A stretch of DNA of 64,000 bases from assembly GCA_009829735.1 (NCBI GenBank), contig CM020619.1:6402083-6466082 (forward strand), read 5' to 3'. The notes beneath the pieces were generated by a model. The model ran no database searches. It saw nothing but the letters and a program-made list of their open reading frames with translations, and had not been told where the DNA came from. The stretch's first letter is position 1; every line of letters begins with the position of its first letter. Made by a program: the position numbers and the translations under genes. Positions 32,718 through 43,653 of this stretch are shown here, piece after piece. This DNA is from Pyropia yezoensis (lineage: Eukaryota > Rhodophyta > Bangiophyceae > Bangiales > Bangiaceae).

Positions 32718-34229
32718 TCATGTTTCTGCCTCCACCTTTGCTGTCGCCTTGTAGTACGCATACACGGGCCGGTCAAACGGCACCCCCCCCCCCTGCTTGG
32801 CACGCAGGCACTCGACCCGCGCAAACCCCCCCTCCCCAAGCAGGAAAGCCTGGAAGCCATCTGGCGGCAGCATCCGCAGCGCTGCCGCGTTGGCCTCCAT
32901 CGCGGGCGTCAGGAGGCCCTTGCGGCGGGCGGCCTTGTACGAGTTGAGGCCCTGCGGCTCGAGCACCAGCACCCCCGTGGGCGACAACGCCGCGGCGGCC
33001 GCACGAAAGGCGGCCTGCAGGCCTGCGTCGCCGGCAGCCAGGTGAATCCACTTGGACACGGAGAGCATCAGCACCACGTCGTAGCCGCCGGGGGGTGGGG
33101 GGGGCAGGCCCGCGGGTGCCACGGTCGAGAAGTCCGCCACGTGGAACGTCACGGGCGGGAAGGGCGGGGGCGCACCCGCCGGTGCACCCGCGCACTCCCC
33201 AGGGGCGTTGGCGTTAGCCTCCGTGGCCGCTGCTCCGTGTGGCACGCACGTTGCGGGGCCTGAGAAGTCCTCAGAAGGGGTGGCTGCCGCCGGGACAGTC
33301 GCCGGGGCAGCCGCTGTCGCAGCTGCCGTGGACGTCACGGCCGCTTGCGCAGTTGCGGCGACCGCGGCGGCGGCGGCGGCCGCCCTGGCCCTGGCCACCC
33401 CTCGCACAGCACCTTCGCACTTGCGCTTGGCCACCGCCACCAGCCCCGCGTCCACGTCAATCCCCACCACCAGCCGGGGCGCTAACGCGGTCGCCACGGC
33501 CAGCGTAAAGGTGCCATTGTTGCACCCAACGTCGAGGACCGCCGCGCCAGGCGGGAACCACCGCTTGGCAGTAAGCAGCTCCAGCCGCGGATCCCGACCG
33601 GTCCGCGCGCGCTTGGCCAACGGACCCCCGCCGGTGCGGCCGCCATCCGCCCCACCCGTCGCCCCGCCGCCCCCATCACCGCCGCTGCCGCCGCCGTCTT
33701 TTCCCGCCCCGCCACCGACGTCGGCGGGCGCGGTGTACATGCGGCGGGCATAGTAGGACTTGTAGCTCCCGCGCGGAGCACCCCGCCGCTGCTCGTCGGC
33801 TGGCGACGGCCGCACAGCACGACGTCGGCGAGCCGCGGCGGCCACAGCGGTGGCGCCGCCCGCCCCGGCTGCCGTGGCGGCCGCGGAGGTGCCGCCGCCC
33901 GCCCCGGCTGCCGTGGCCGCCGCAACTGCAGAGGTTGCCGCCATCGCCGGCGCGGGGGTTGGGGGAGACGCGGCAGACGCCGTCGGCATCGAAGGCGCCG
34001 GCGCTAGCGGTTCGGCCTCTGCGCCAGTGGCTGGCGTCGCTGCCGCCGCCCCGGCCGGCAAGGCCTCCGCCGTAGAGCCAGCGGCAGGGGCGCCAGCCAA
34101 CCCTGGGGGAAGCGCCGCCTCCGCCTCTACCGCCGTCGCTGTCGTGGCGGTTACGGTGGTTGGCGGCCGCGACGACAGCTGACGCCCGGCCACTCGGGCG
34201 GCCTCCCCATCCCCCGTGCTGTGCGGCAT
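32718..34229 (-). CDS. MEPCE: MePCE/Bin3-type RNA 5'-methylphosphate capping enzyme
   Basis: AdoMet methyltransferase of the Bin3 family, which caps the gamma-phosphate of small Pol III RNAs such as 7SK or U6. Start at ATG 34229 (MPHSTGDGEAARV) gives 503 aa; the open frame continues upstream but without family features. Residues 1-170 are Ala/Pro/Thr-rich. Family motifs follow in order: GSYKSYYARRMY (about 33760), RLELLTAKRWFPPGAAVLDVGCNNGTFTL (about 33580-33495, motif I), VVGIDVDAGLV, a long Ala-rich insert, then YDVVLMLSVSKWIHL (about 33080-33040), GVLVLEPQGLNSYK (about 32970-32930), ML-PDGFQAFLL and PFDRPVYAYYK. The SVSKWIHLN-type and LEPQ-SYK motifs are diagnostic. Divergent from the next gene across about 325 bp. 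Confidence 0.92.
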   Translation of the reverse strand: MPHSTGDGEAARVAGRQLSSRPPTTVTATTATAVEAEAALPPGLAGAPAAGSTAEALPAGAAAATPATGAEAEPLAPAPSMPTASAASPPTPAPAMAATSAVAAATAAGAGGGTSAAATAAGAGGATAVAAAARRRRAVRPSPADEQRRGAPRGSYKSYYARRMYTAPADVGGGAGKDGGGSGGDGGGGATGGADGGRTGGGPLAKRARTGRDPRLELLTAKRWFPPGAAVLDVGCNNGTFTLAVATALAPRLVVGIDVDAGLVAVAKRKCEGAVRGVARARAAAAAAAVAATAQAAVTSTAAATAAAPATVPAAATPSEDFSGPATCVPHGAAATEANANAPGECAGAPAGAPPPFPPVTFHVADFSTVAPAGLPPPPPGGYDVVLMLSVSKWIHLAAGDAGLQAAFRAAAAALSPTGVLVLEPQGLNSYKAARRKGLLTPAMEANAAALRMLPPDGFQAFLLGEGGFARVECLRAKQGGGVPFDRPVYAYYKATAKVEAET

Positions 34230-34553
34230 AGCAGCGGGTACGGCGGCTGGGCGCTGCGGCACCCGTAGAGACGGCGGCGGTGGCGGCTGCGACGATGGCG
34301 TCGGCGGGAGCGCGTGAGCCCGCGGTGTGTATCGGGGCCCGACCAGACACGCGCGTCTTGAGGGGGCACAGCACAGCACGAAACAATGTATGTACATACC
34401 GAATCGAGGCTTTGAGAGCTCCAATCGTATCCTCCTTGACTCGGGGGTTGGATCGTTGCTTGCCAGACGCCTTGCCCCTCCTCAGTCGGCTTGAGCAGGG
34501 ATCGGCCTTGTTCTTGTACACCGCCGCCACGCCCTTCACGACCGGCGCACACC
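34230..34553. promoter_or_regulatory. Short bidirectional promoter region
   Basis: About 324 bp separate the MePCE start (34229, minus) and the methyltransferase start (34554, plus), so both promoters must share this space. A less GC-rich patch at 34380-34450 includes atgtatgtacatac (34386-34399), an 8-bp palindrome (tgtacata region). No motif assigned with certainty. Confidence 0.45.
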
Positions 34554-35728
34554 ATGGTGCCTGCGGTTGCCGCCTTCGTGGCGCCCCTTCCGGGCGCTTG
34601 GCGCGTCCAACCGCACCACGTCGCGCTGGCCGGGCGGCGCGGCCGCCCTCAGCCCGGCGCGTCCCGGCGCGGCCCGCGGGCGGCGACGGCGCCCCCCTCG
34701 CCCCCCCCCCCCGGGGGGGCCCCCCCCCCCCCCCCCTGGCGGCGCCCACCCCCCCCACCGCCGCGACGGTGGTGGTGTCCACGCTCCTCCGCTTCCCGCC
34801 CCTCCGGTCGGCGCTGATGGCCGCCGGCCGCCGGCGTATTGTTGCCCGCTCGGACGCGCTGGGCGTCCGCTGGGCCGACCGGGTGGCTGCCCTCAACGCC
34901 GCCCTCCCTGCCCTCGAGGCCCACCGGGCGGCGGTGACTGACGCGTCCGTGACGCCGCCGGCCTACTACCTAGCCCCCTTCCACGCCTACCCCGACGGGA
35001 ACGTCGGATGGGCGCCCGCGCTGGAAGTGGAGGCGTCTGCGCTCGCCGTGCACGCGCCGCTTGACCCTACCGGCGGGCTGGGCGGTGACGCGCTGCTGCG
35101 GACCAACTTTATGCGCATCCTGCGCGAGCACGTGGACCCGGGCGCGGTGCGGCGGGTGGTGGACCTCGGCTGCTCCACGGGGCTATCCACGTTTGCGCTG
35201 GCCGACGCGTTCCCCGACACCGCCATCACTGGGGTGGACCTATCCCCGCACATGCTGGCGGTGGCGCGGTACCGGGCGGCCGAGCGGGCAGCCGGCGGCG
35301 GGGACGGCGACGGCGGCGGTGGCGGCAGCAGCACCGCCGCCACCGCCGCCGCCGCCACCACGTCCGGACCCATCACCTTCATCCACCGGCGGGCCGAAGA
35401 TACCCGCCTTCCTGCGGCCAGTGTTGACCTGGTGACCCTATCTCTGGTCGCCCACGAGCTCCCTTCCACCGCGCTGGCGGCCATTGCCACCGAGGCGGCA
35501 CGGCTGCTGCGTTCCGGCGGCACGTTTGCGCTTATGGACGCGGACCCGGCGGCGTGGGCGGCTGTCCCGCCACCCGTCTTTGTGCTATTCGCGTCCACCG
35601 AACCGTGGGTGGGCGAGTACGCGCGGCTGGACGTGGCCGCTGTGCTGGAAAGGGCCGGCCTGGCCGTGCGGGGGGGGGGGAAGAATACGGCGCGCCACCG
35701 GACGGTTGTGGCGGTTAAGGAGGCGTGA
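34554..35728 (+). CDS. Class I SAM-dependent methyltransferase, plastid-type (At4g29590-like)
   Basis: Small-molecule-type methyltransferase resembling a plant chloroplast family of unknown substrate. Core: YYLAPFHAYPDGNVGWAPALEVEA (about 34965-35035), then VVDLGCSTGLSTFALADAFP (motif I, about 35157-35215), ITGVDLSPHMLAVARYR, a Gly/Ala insert, ITFIHRRAEDTRLP, DLVTLSLVAHELP, LLRSGGTFALMD and STEPWVGEY. It ends RHRTVVAVKEA. The most transit-like start is ATG 34554 (MVPAVAAFVAPLPGAWRV). That leader reads in another frame from the core; the change falls in poly-C/G runs at about 34697-34737, where homopolymer miscounting is likely. The core frame itself is open from 34280 but its upstream part looks non-coding. 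Location in the plastid is inferred. Confidence 0.82.
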
Positions 35729-37621
35729 GGGAGGGGGATGGGGGAAGGGCACGTGGCGAGCTGGTGCCGGGCGTGAAGTGGTCGTTGCTGTCTACCTGTG
35801 CTCTCTCACGCCTCGGTTGCAACAGCCACAGCGGGTGAAAAGGCCCCCCCTCCGAGCCGGGCTGCTGCACTCCGTCGTCGACATGGGCTACCGCCGCTCC
35901 AGGCGAGTAGACGGGACGCGCCCTTGGCGCGCGAGCTGCGCATCTTCGTGCTGCATGCTGCACATAATTGTGCTTACCACATCACGTGCTCCTCTTCCAT
36001 GTGACTTTTGTTGAATAAAGTCAAACATGAGCCATGTCGTTATTTAGAGTGCTCCCACCAACGTCGTACCAACTCGACACCATCTCACCGCAATATGGTT
36101 TTTAGGCAGCCACGTGGGTCCCTCATTACTGGCTGCGCTCTCGGCCAGTCGATATTCGCAACGGAGTTGTTCAAAGACGGGGGCTACATACTTTTACGGC
36201 GAGACAGCTGCCTTGCCGGGTGTCGAGAGGTCCTCAGGTGAGACGTGGACGAGAATGCTTGATTTTCGACCCGGGTTATTGTCTGTTCGTTCCTGGTGTG
36301 CGTATGTGGGTTAGCCCCCCCCGCTGGGTCGCAGGCGCAGTCGACAAAGCGGCGCGATTGTGGACTCTCGAGAAAAATAGTGGACGCCACGAGGCGACAA
36401 GCGGCACAAAGCGGCGCATTGCGGTGTAGTCTGCCCTACTTCAGCGCAAGTCAAGCCATATTGGATCAGATAGTGCCCACTTTGCGCCACGTGTAGTGTC
36501 ATATTCTTGCAATCATCTCCGCCGCATGTCACAAATGATTGAAGTATGAGCAATTCTAAACACTTCGCGACCCCCGGTTTATGGACAGCCAATCAGAAGC
36601 CCCGGTGCTGCTCCGTCCGTTGGACGGGCGACCTTCACCCCCCCGTTTCTGCCGAGCGTGCCCCTGTTTGCGCTCCCGGGCCCGATTAGCACACTCACTT
36701 CTTGCTTATCATTGGTCGCGCCGTGACGAGGCAGAAGGGGGCTCACCATTTCGAGCCTTCGAGCCCGTTACGTTGGCAGCTCCGAGTGGTTCTCCGTTCC
36801 GCGGGGCGTGCGCCTGCCGTTCGCGTCCCCTCCTTCGCGGTTATCCCTCCGCTCCACCCAAAACCACGCCCAGTGAAGGCCTGCTTTATGGGTCGGATGC
36901 TTTACACAGCTTTCAACTTATGTGGCGCCCGCTCAGTGGCCGAGACGTGATTCGCGACCATATATCTCTGCCAATCCGTCACCAATTATCACCACGCCCA
37001 GGGCACGCTCTGGAGCGCGGTCGCCGATAGACGATTTGTCGTCGAATTGATCCTCATTGCACTCGGTGGCGCCTTCCGCCAGCTGCCCTCGCCGTTCCCA
37101 CCGGTGATGCACCCGTTATGCACCACCTCTCACCTGTCCCATCCACTTTATACCGACCTTGTGCCCCTTCATGAAGCCATCCCAGCCGTACAGCACAAGC
37201 AGCCGTGTAAACTGCTTCTCTTCCCATCCGTGGAGCTACCCATTCTATCCAATGGCGGATGCCGGCGCGACATGTGCGGACCTCACCAAAGGGCAGGCTG
37301 CGCACGGTGCAATGTGCGATATGGGCAGGAGCTTCTCACGTGTGAGCCTGGACCAATGCGTGAATTGTACTGCCTTTTCTGAGTGACTGCACAGTGACTG
37401 ACGTACCATTTTCGTTCAGGTGTCGCGTTCATTTTTTTTTTTGTCCCCCCTCCGCCCCCCTCTAGTGATCATGCTATGAAGGATGTCTTTCCCAACAGGA
37501 GCTTGGCCTTTTGCTGCTGCAGGTGCCTGAATCGGCTGTTGAAGCCGGGCGCCGCCCTTGAGGCTTGGCGCTCGACGGGCGGTGCCGGGACATCTCCGGC
37601 GGAGCTGGCGGTCGCGCGGCT
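35729..37621. other. Intergenic region before the retroelement cluster
   Basis: About 1.9 kb, clearly less GC-rich than the gene block. A possible polyadenylation signal AATAAA lies at 36014-36019, about 285 bp past the methyltransferase stop. Between 36580 and 37360 there are at least six CCAAT/ATTGG pentamers and the motif accacgccca twice (36862, 36991). No coding frame with recognisable motifs. It may be promoter-like or old non-coding repeat DNA. Confidence 0.5.
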
Positions 37622-38190
37622 TGTGGTATAAAACTCGATCCTCTCAGACAGATGTCAATATCCCTCGGGGGAAAGGGACAGGTAACACAGAAAGGGGAAC
37701 TACGACAGTGGTATGCCTGTTACCTCACGTGCCTGCTCGCAGAGCAAACAGATACGCACGGTAGTGCACACGGGGAAGAGGAAAGCAAACGCGCAGTTGT
37801 CTATTTCCTGAGGGCGCGGGCCAAGGGCGCCTCGCTGTCCCTCTTAACGTGCATCTGGGGGAACCTCGGCACGTTGGCCAGGTAGCCGCCCCATACCCCC
37901 GAGTGGCCCCGACCCGAGTCTAACCTCGTCAGGTCGGGGGCCACTATCACTACTAATTCTATTCCCACTCACTAATCTCACGCTCAATTTCTCTCAAATC
38001 AAGTCCTTCACAAGTATGCAAAAACCCATCAGAAATCCCTCTCACGTGTGGATAGCGTAGTCCACCGCATCCCAGTGCCGGGCACGGGCCACGGCCACCA
38101 ACCATCACCACACGGCGGGCGGGTTCCGGCCCCTGGTGCCCTCTGGTCGCCATCCCGGGTCGGCGCCAAGTCGGGGCCAGGGACGCTACA
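37622..38190 (-). repeat. LTR of element 1 (3' LTR)
   Basis: 569 bp, TGT...ACA ends. By eye about 95% identical to the solo LTR at 55819-56390, in the same orientation, which fixes both boundaries. It adjoins the extra open frame of element 1. The 5 bp outside (cggct) has no partner because the other end of the element is lost. Confidence 0.85.
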
Positions 38191-38371
38191 TAGCTCCATT
38201 CCTAGTCCGGCACGTCCTCGGGCCGTACCAGGTGCCACCGTGCACAGCCTCGAGCACGTGCACACTGGTGCCGAGGTCGAGCGTCTTCACCCCGAGCGTG
38301 ATCACCTTCTCCAGCCCTGCCCCCCCCCCTCCTTCACCTTGACCTTTCCGTTCCCCCGGATTCTGGACGAC

Positions 38372-40416
38372 ATGTCCAGCTCCGAGATCCTGGTTGGGTC
38401 CGTGGCTCCGGCGGCGAGAGTTGCGGAGGATAGCTCGGGTGGCCGTGCCCCTCTTCTGCCTCCGGTTCCTCGGATGTCGGTGCCGGCGTCGGTCGTCACG
38501 GCGGAAGTTGATCGAGTGCCTCCGGCTTCAGCGTCGCGCCCGGTCGAGACCCTCCCGGAGGGTCTCCCGGAGATGCTTCTTGGCCAGGATCCTCTGTCGG
38601 CCCGGCGTTACTCCACTGTGGTCGGCAATGCCAGCGCGGCCCAGTGCCAGCAAGATTGTCTGGTCATCTGGCGCAAGGAACTCCAGCGCCGGGTCTTGAC
38701 GGAGATGGACAAGACGCGTCTCCACGCGGCGGACCAGATGCGCCTGGATCAAGACCGCTCCCAGAGATTTCCGGGTTCCTCTTGGGTTGCCCGTCTGGAG
38801 GATCTCTCCTTCGCGCTGGTGCTGGATCTTCCCCTGACCAAGCGCCGCGTGTCTGCGTCCGTTCTCCGGTGGCCGGAGGAGGAAGGCTACGTCCGCCGGG
38901 CGCTCGAGGTCTGGGACGAGGCGCTCAAGGGGTCGGGGAGCCTGACTTGTGATCCCCGTCCTAGAATGGTCGCTCTGGAGCCGCCTTTCGTGACCCGGAA
39001 GTACTCTATGTTGTCGGCGGCACGGGAGCTAGGCGAGCGGCGTGGGCGCCAGCGGGACTACATCGTGAGCTGCAACCACCAAGAGTTCTGGAAGCTGGAC
39101 AAGGCCAACCGGGCGGCGTACTACCCCAAGGTCATCGCGCAGCAGCAGGAAGTCGAGATCCCGGTCGGGTTTGCTCCGTCTAGCATCCCCTTTACGTGGT
39201 ACCTCCTGGACGCCCTGACCCAGGCGTCGATCAAGGGCTTCTTCCATTCCATCCCGTACATGATGTACACCTCCGAGATGAAGGTCTTGGCCGCCAACCA
39301 CTGGCTCCACGAGGTCTTGGTGTCCAACCGGCTCTGGCTTCTCCCCGACCTCCTGATGGTCTGGATCGTCGACAAGTAGACCGTTGACTTCCTGTGCAGC
39401 AAGGACGAGGAGTACAAGGAGCTCTTCCAGGCGATGATCGACTTCCGGCGTCAACTCCCGTTGCATGACCGGAGCTTCCTGAACATGATCGCCGACCAGA
39501 ACAGCCGACGTCGGGATGGCTCGGGTTGGGTGCAGGTGGTCTACCAGTCTTCTCCGGCCAAGGTGCAGCTGGCGACGCCGCTGCCGGCGTGGCCGCAGCT
39601 AGGCAGTATTCCTGCTCCGGTCGCTCTCGATCTCCTGCCGACTGGGCCGCCGGTACAAGAGTCGGGATGGGCCGCGGCGGTCGGTCGGGCGTCTGCGGCG
39701 GCTCCACTTCCTCCAGTTGCGCCTGTCGCCCTGGTTGCCTCGCCTGTACCGTCGCCGGCGCGTCTGCGCCCAGCTCTACCTCTGCCAGTACTTCGGGCTC
39801 CTCTGGCACCGCGCTTGTCTGCAGCGGCTCTTGGCGTTGCCATCCGGTCGCCGGCTACTCCGGCCGTTCCTCCTCGGGCGCCTTCTACGGCAGGTGGTGG
39901 CTCGGTGCCCACCCTCGACTTGGGGACCCCTGTTTCCGGCGCCGCTGCTAGCCGTCCGGGTGTGGCAACCTCGGGTCGGTTCGAGATCCCGGCGCCGACT
40001 CAGCGCCTTTGCCGCGTTCGGGTGCCCGACTGGTACCTGATCCAAGGTGGCCCGGCGTGCGACCAGTCCGACGTCGGCATTCCAGCGTCTTGAACGACGT
40101 GGTTGACCAGGTGTTTGCTTGCGCGGATAGAGGCCAGATGTCGGACAGTCCGGTGGTTTGTGAGCTTCTGGCAACCTTCACCCGGCATGGCTTGGCCAAG
40201 CGTTGGTCGGGGACCTTTACTAGCTTCCAGGGGCGCCGGAAGGCGTATCTGGAGGAGCAGGAGCGCCCGGCGACTACTGGTGCTGTTCCGATGGCGGAGT
40301 ACGTGGAAGCGCCCCGCCCGCCACACTACGCCATCCCGTCGTCCTCTGGGTCCCTTTGTGCTGCGGAGGCTGTGCTGGAGGACGCTCCCGCGGTGCAGCG
40401 TCCGCGCCGGGAGTAG
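38372..40416 (+). other. Antisense accessory open frame of element 1
   Basis: Lies between integrase and LTR of element 1 but on the opposite strand, convergent with pol. It starts MSSSEILVGSVAPAARV. The N-terminal half is Ser/Pro-rich. A conserved-looking middle follows: PPFVTRKYSML, DYIVSCNHQEFWKL, AAYYPKV, VEIPVGFAP and a later FQAMIDFRRQLPLHDRSFL. The C-terminal part is Pro/Ala-rich. No zinc knuckle, protease or polymerase motif, and I recognise no family. It appears related to the equivalent frame of element 2. It looks broken, with a few interruptions. Confidence 0.65.
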
Positions 40417-42805
40417 CACTTGGAGGCAAGGAGGGTGCGAGTCCAGGAAGAAGGGAGGAGGGAAGAGGCGGAGAGAAGGGTTGCTCGAGCGGGTGCTTGT
40501 TTGTTTTCTGGTAGATCCAAGCTTGTATTGCTTGTTTTTTTTGATATACCCGTTCCCTTTTCTCAATCTGCTTGTTCCGCGTCCGTTGCGGGTGAGCTCG
40601 AGTCGTCCCGCAGGTCCTGATCAGGTCCTTCCTTCTCGTCATCCTCCGAGTCCGATTCCAGGATCTTGCCGGCTCTGGCCACCGGAATGCCTTCAATCCC
40701 GTTTCGCCGCATGTAGGCGTAAACATCCGCAATGGGCAGCCGGTTGGAGGGTTCCCAGGTCTCATTAGCCTGGTTGAAACCGAACCAGCATTCTTGCAGG
40801 TACAAGAGCCCGTCTCTCCAGGCATGGTCAACGAACTTGACACAGACATAATCTCGGCCTTCTTCTTGGGATAACCAGGGTACTGCGGCACGCTTGCGCC
40901 GGGTCAGGTCCCGTTTGCTTGGCGGTGGAGCTCGGGTGACATGGTTGCTGCTCACCCGGTACGGGGAGCCATCCACGTCTAAAAGGAATGTCCAGCCGTC
41001 AGTACTCAGGATCTCATAGGGCCCGTCCGTCTTGGAGTCCAGCTTCCCCCGGGTCTTGCTATGATTGTCCACGAAAACCCAGTCGCCACCACCCAGTTCC
41101 TTGTTCTTCTCCCGAACACCCTTGTCGTCGTCCCGCTTGTATCGCTCCTGGGTCTTCGCGATTGACTCCTTGACTCTTGGGAGCAGGAGCTTCAGTTGTT
41201 CCAGGAACTCGTCCTTTACCTTGGGGCCCGACTTCAGGGCAGGCTGGAGACCGTCTGGTGTTCTTTCCAGGGAGAAGTTGGTCAGCCGCCTTGGGGTGAC
41301 AAAGTCTAGTGGAGCGACCCCTGTTGTCCGGTGAACACGAGAGTTGTAGGCTAGAGTGAGGACGGCCAGGAGCTCGTCCCAGTGCTCTTGATGCTCCTCA
41401 ACGTAGTGCCGCAGCATATCCACCAGGGTCCGGTTGAATCGTTCCACCTGGCCGTTCGTTTGTGGGTGATACGTCGTAGTGAACAAGTTCTTGATACCCA
41501 TCAGGTCACAGACTCCTTGGAAGAACAGGGATGCAATCTGGGGACCGTTGCCGGTTAAGACGGAGTCTGGAGGGCCATAGGCAGCCATCAAGTACTCGCA
41601 GAAGGCCGACGTAACATCCAGGGCCGTGATGGTCCTCAGCGGGATTGCTCGGGTGAACTTGGAGAACCGGTCACAGATGATGAGCAGGTATATGTTGCCA
41701 CTGGATGTCTCAGGTAGGGGCCCCAGGATGTCCATGCTTAAGCTTGCAAAGGGCTCCGCCGCCGGGGAATAGGCGTAGCTTAGAAGTCTTCTTCCTCTGC
41801 GGCAGCCGGTTCCTTGCACAGGAGACACAAGCCTCTAGATGCTTGTGGACGTCACTTGCCATGGTCTCCCAGTAGTAGTGCCGCCGCATCGAGGCATACA
41901 TCCTGTTGATGCCAGGGTGTACGGCCTGGGGAGACGAATGTTCCAGGAGAAGGATATCAGCTCTTAGACTTCGCGGTACGTAGACTTGAGTTGCCCCATC
42001 GGAGGGTGACGCCCGTATCAGGAGTCCATCCGTAGACTTGGAGAAGCGACTGTTCCGGTTCAGGTCCATCTGGTGGCGAAGCTCCAAGCAATGAGGATCC
42101 GTGAGCTGTGCCTCCAGCATCCGGTGAATGGTTACCGGCTGGTGAGCTTCAGGTGACTCAAACAAGGGAGCATGCCAACCACGTCCGACATTCGGGAGGA
42201 CGAATCAAGGTATTTCCTCCGGGATAGGGCCTGTGTCGGCTGCAGGAGTCTCCAACCGGGACATGGTGTCGGCGCAGTGGTGCTCCCTCCCTGCTCCGGT
42301 GCACACCTTATACTTGAACTCCGAGAGGCGTCGGCGCCACCGGGCGACCCTTCCTTGGCTGCTGTCTATGCATAGCAGCCACCTTGAGCTGGCGTGGTCC
42401 GTCCGGATGAGGAACTCTTGTCCTTCCAGATAGGGGCGTAACAGGAAACAAGCCCAGACGACCGCGAAGCACTCGCGCTCCGTTGTGGAATAGTTCTTCT
42501 CGGCGGGAGTCAGGACGCGACTGTAGTAGCCTATCGGGAGGAAGTGCCCATCAGGTTGTTGCTGGAGTAGAGAGCACCCCACCTGGACGCCACACACTAG
42601 GACGAACTGGCCTTCCCGCTTGGGTAACGCCAGTACTGGAGTCGTAGTCAGGCGCTTCTTAAGCTCCTCGAAGGCAGCGGTCTGCTTCTCGTCGAGCACC
42701 GGGAGTTGTGCGGGGAGCTTCTTGCTGGTGAGCTTGGTCAATGGTCGGGCAATCAGGGCATAGTCCCGTACGAACCGGCGGTAGACGTTGCACATACCCA
42801 GAAAG

Positions 42806-43273
42806 TGTGGCAGTACTGACCCCCAGGTGGGGGGGCAACACGTGCCATGCAAGGGGCGGCAGGCCACTAGCCTGATCCGTTCCTCCCCCTGCATTTGGGT
42901 CCATATTCCCTAAGTTTGGGATAGTTAGCTTGGTAGTAAATCCAACTTGGATTTGAGGGTTTTCTGCATTTATTGTCTTGAATTTTCGTGTGGCCCGGTG
43001 GGCAGGTGCTGGGGTGGGAGATTCTGAGTGGCGAGACTCTGAGTGGACCCTGGGGGGATAAGGGGAGGGACAGCGGAGCTTGGCCCTGCGTCCCCGTCCC
43101 GACGAAGAAACTGTTGGACCACACACCATCCTCTTGTTTGTCAGTGGGGGGTTTGCCCCACAACAGGGACAGAGTGTGTACGACTTGCACTTCTTCCGGT
43201 TCCCCCGACACGGGAGGCAGCCCTTGTACACCGCCCCAACTTGGGTGCCGTGTGTGCGAGTGGTTTTGCCACA
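42806..43273 (+). repeat. 5' LTR of element 2
   Basis: 468 bp, TGTGGCA...TGCCACA. Its minus strand holds an open frame with a Cys pattern like a Zn2Cys6 cluster (see findings). Confidence 0.93.
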
Positions 43274-43653
43274 GTTGGTGGAGCAGCAGGGGACAGAGGT
43301 AAACTTTACCTCCGGGTGCACCCGGGTGTAGGGGGCCCTCTGTCTCAGAGGAACGGTGGACTTGGACCGTGTCATACGGATCGTCAGCCAACATGGCTAG
43401 TTCGGACCCCTCGTCGTCCGGGGAGTACACGGGTGACGCACGTACTTCAGTGCCTTTGAATACTGGTGAGACACAGGTGGGTTTACCTGGGGTCGCAGAG
43501 GGACTAGAGGTCCCTCAAGCCAGCAGGACTGGAAGTGCGCGCGGGCAACAGGCCACCCCGACTCAGTCGGGAGTTCACTCGGGTGACACTTCTGATGTGG
43601 GTGGGCCGAAGTCAGGCCACCGTGTGGTATTCTCAACGGGAACGTCCTAAGGG

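Larger units (their letters stand above)
37622..42805 (-). mobile_element. Element 1: Ty3-like LTR retroelement remnant, minus strand
   Basis: A fossil covering only the 3' half of an element read on the minus strand. It has the end of reverse transcriptase and RNase H (about 42800-42240), integrase zinc domain (about 42000-41830), integrase core (about 41740-41300, with YHPQTNGQVERFN) and a chromodomain-like tail (about 40860-40700). Next come an extra open frame on the opposite strand (38372-40416) and a terminal LTR (37622-38190). Gag, protease and the first part of reverse transcriptase are missing: the sequence stops where element 2 begins at 42806. It is broken at several points. The same LTR family occurs as a solo copy at 55819. 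Confidence 0.85.

Noticed and set aside
33676-34896. Minus-strand open frame of 406 codons overlapping both methyltransferase genes
   Set aside because: Overlaps MePCE in another frame and the opposite strand of the plastid-type gene; compositional shadow.
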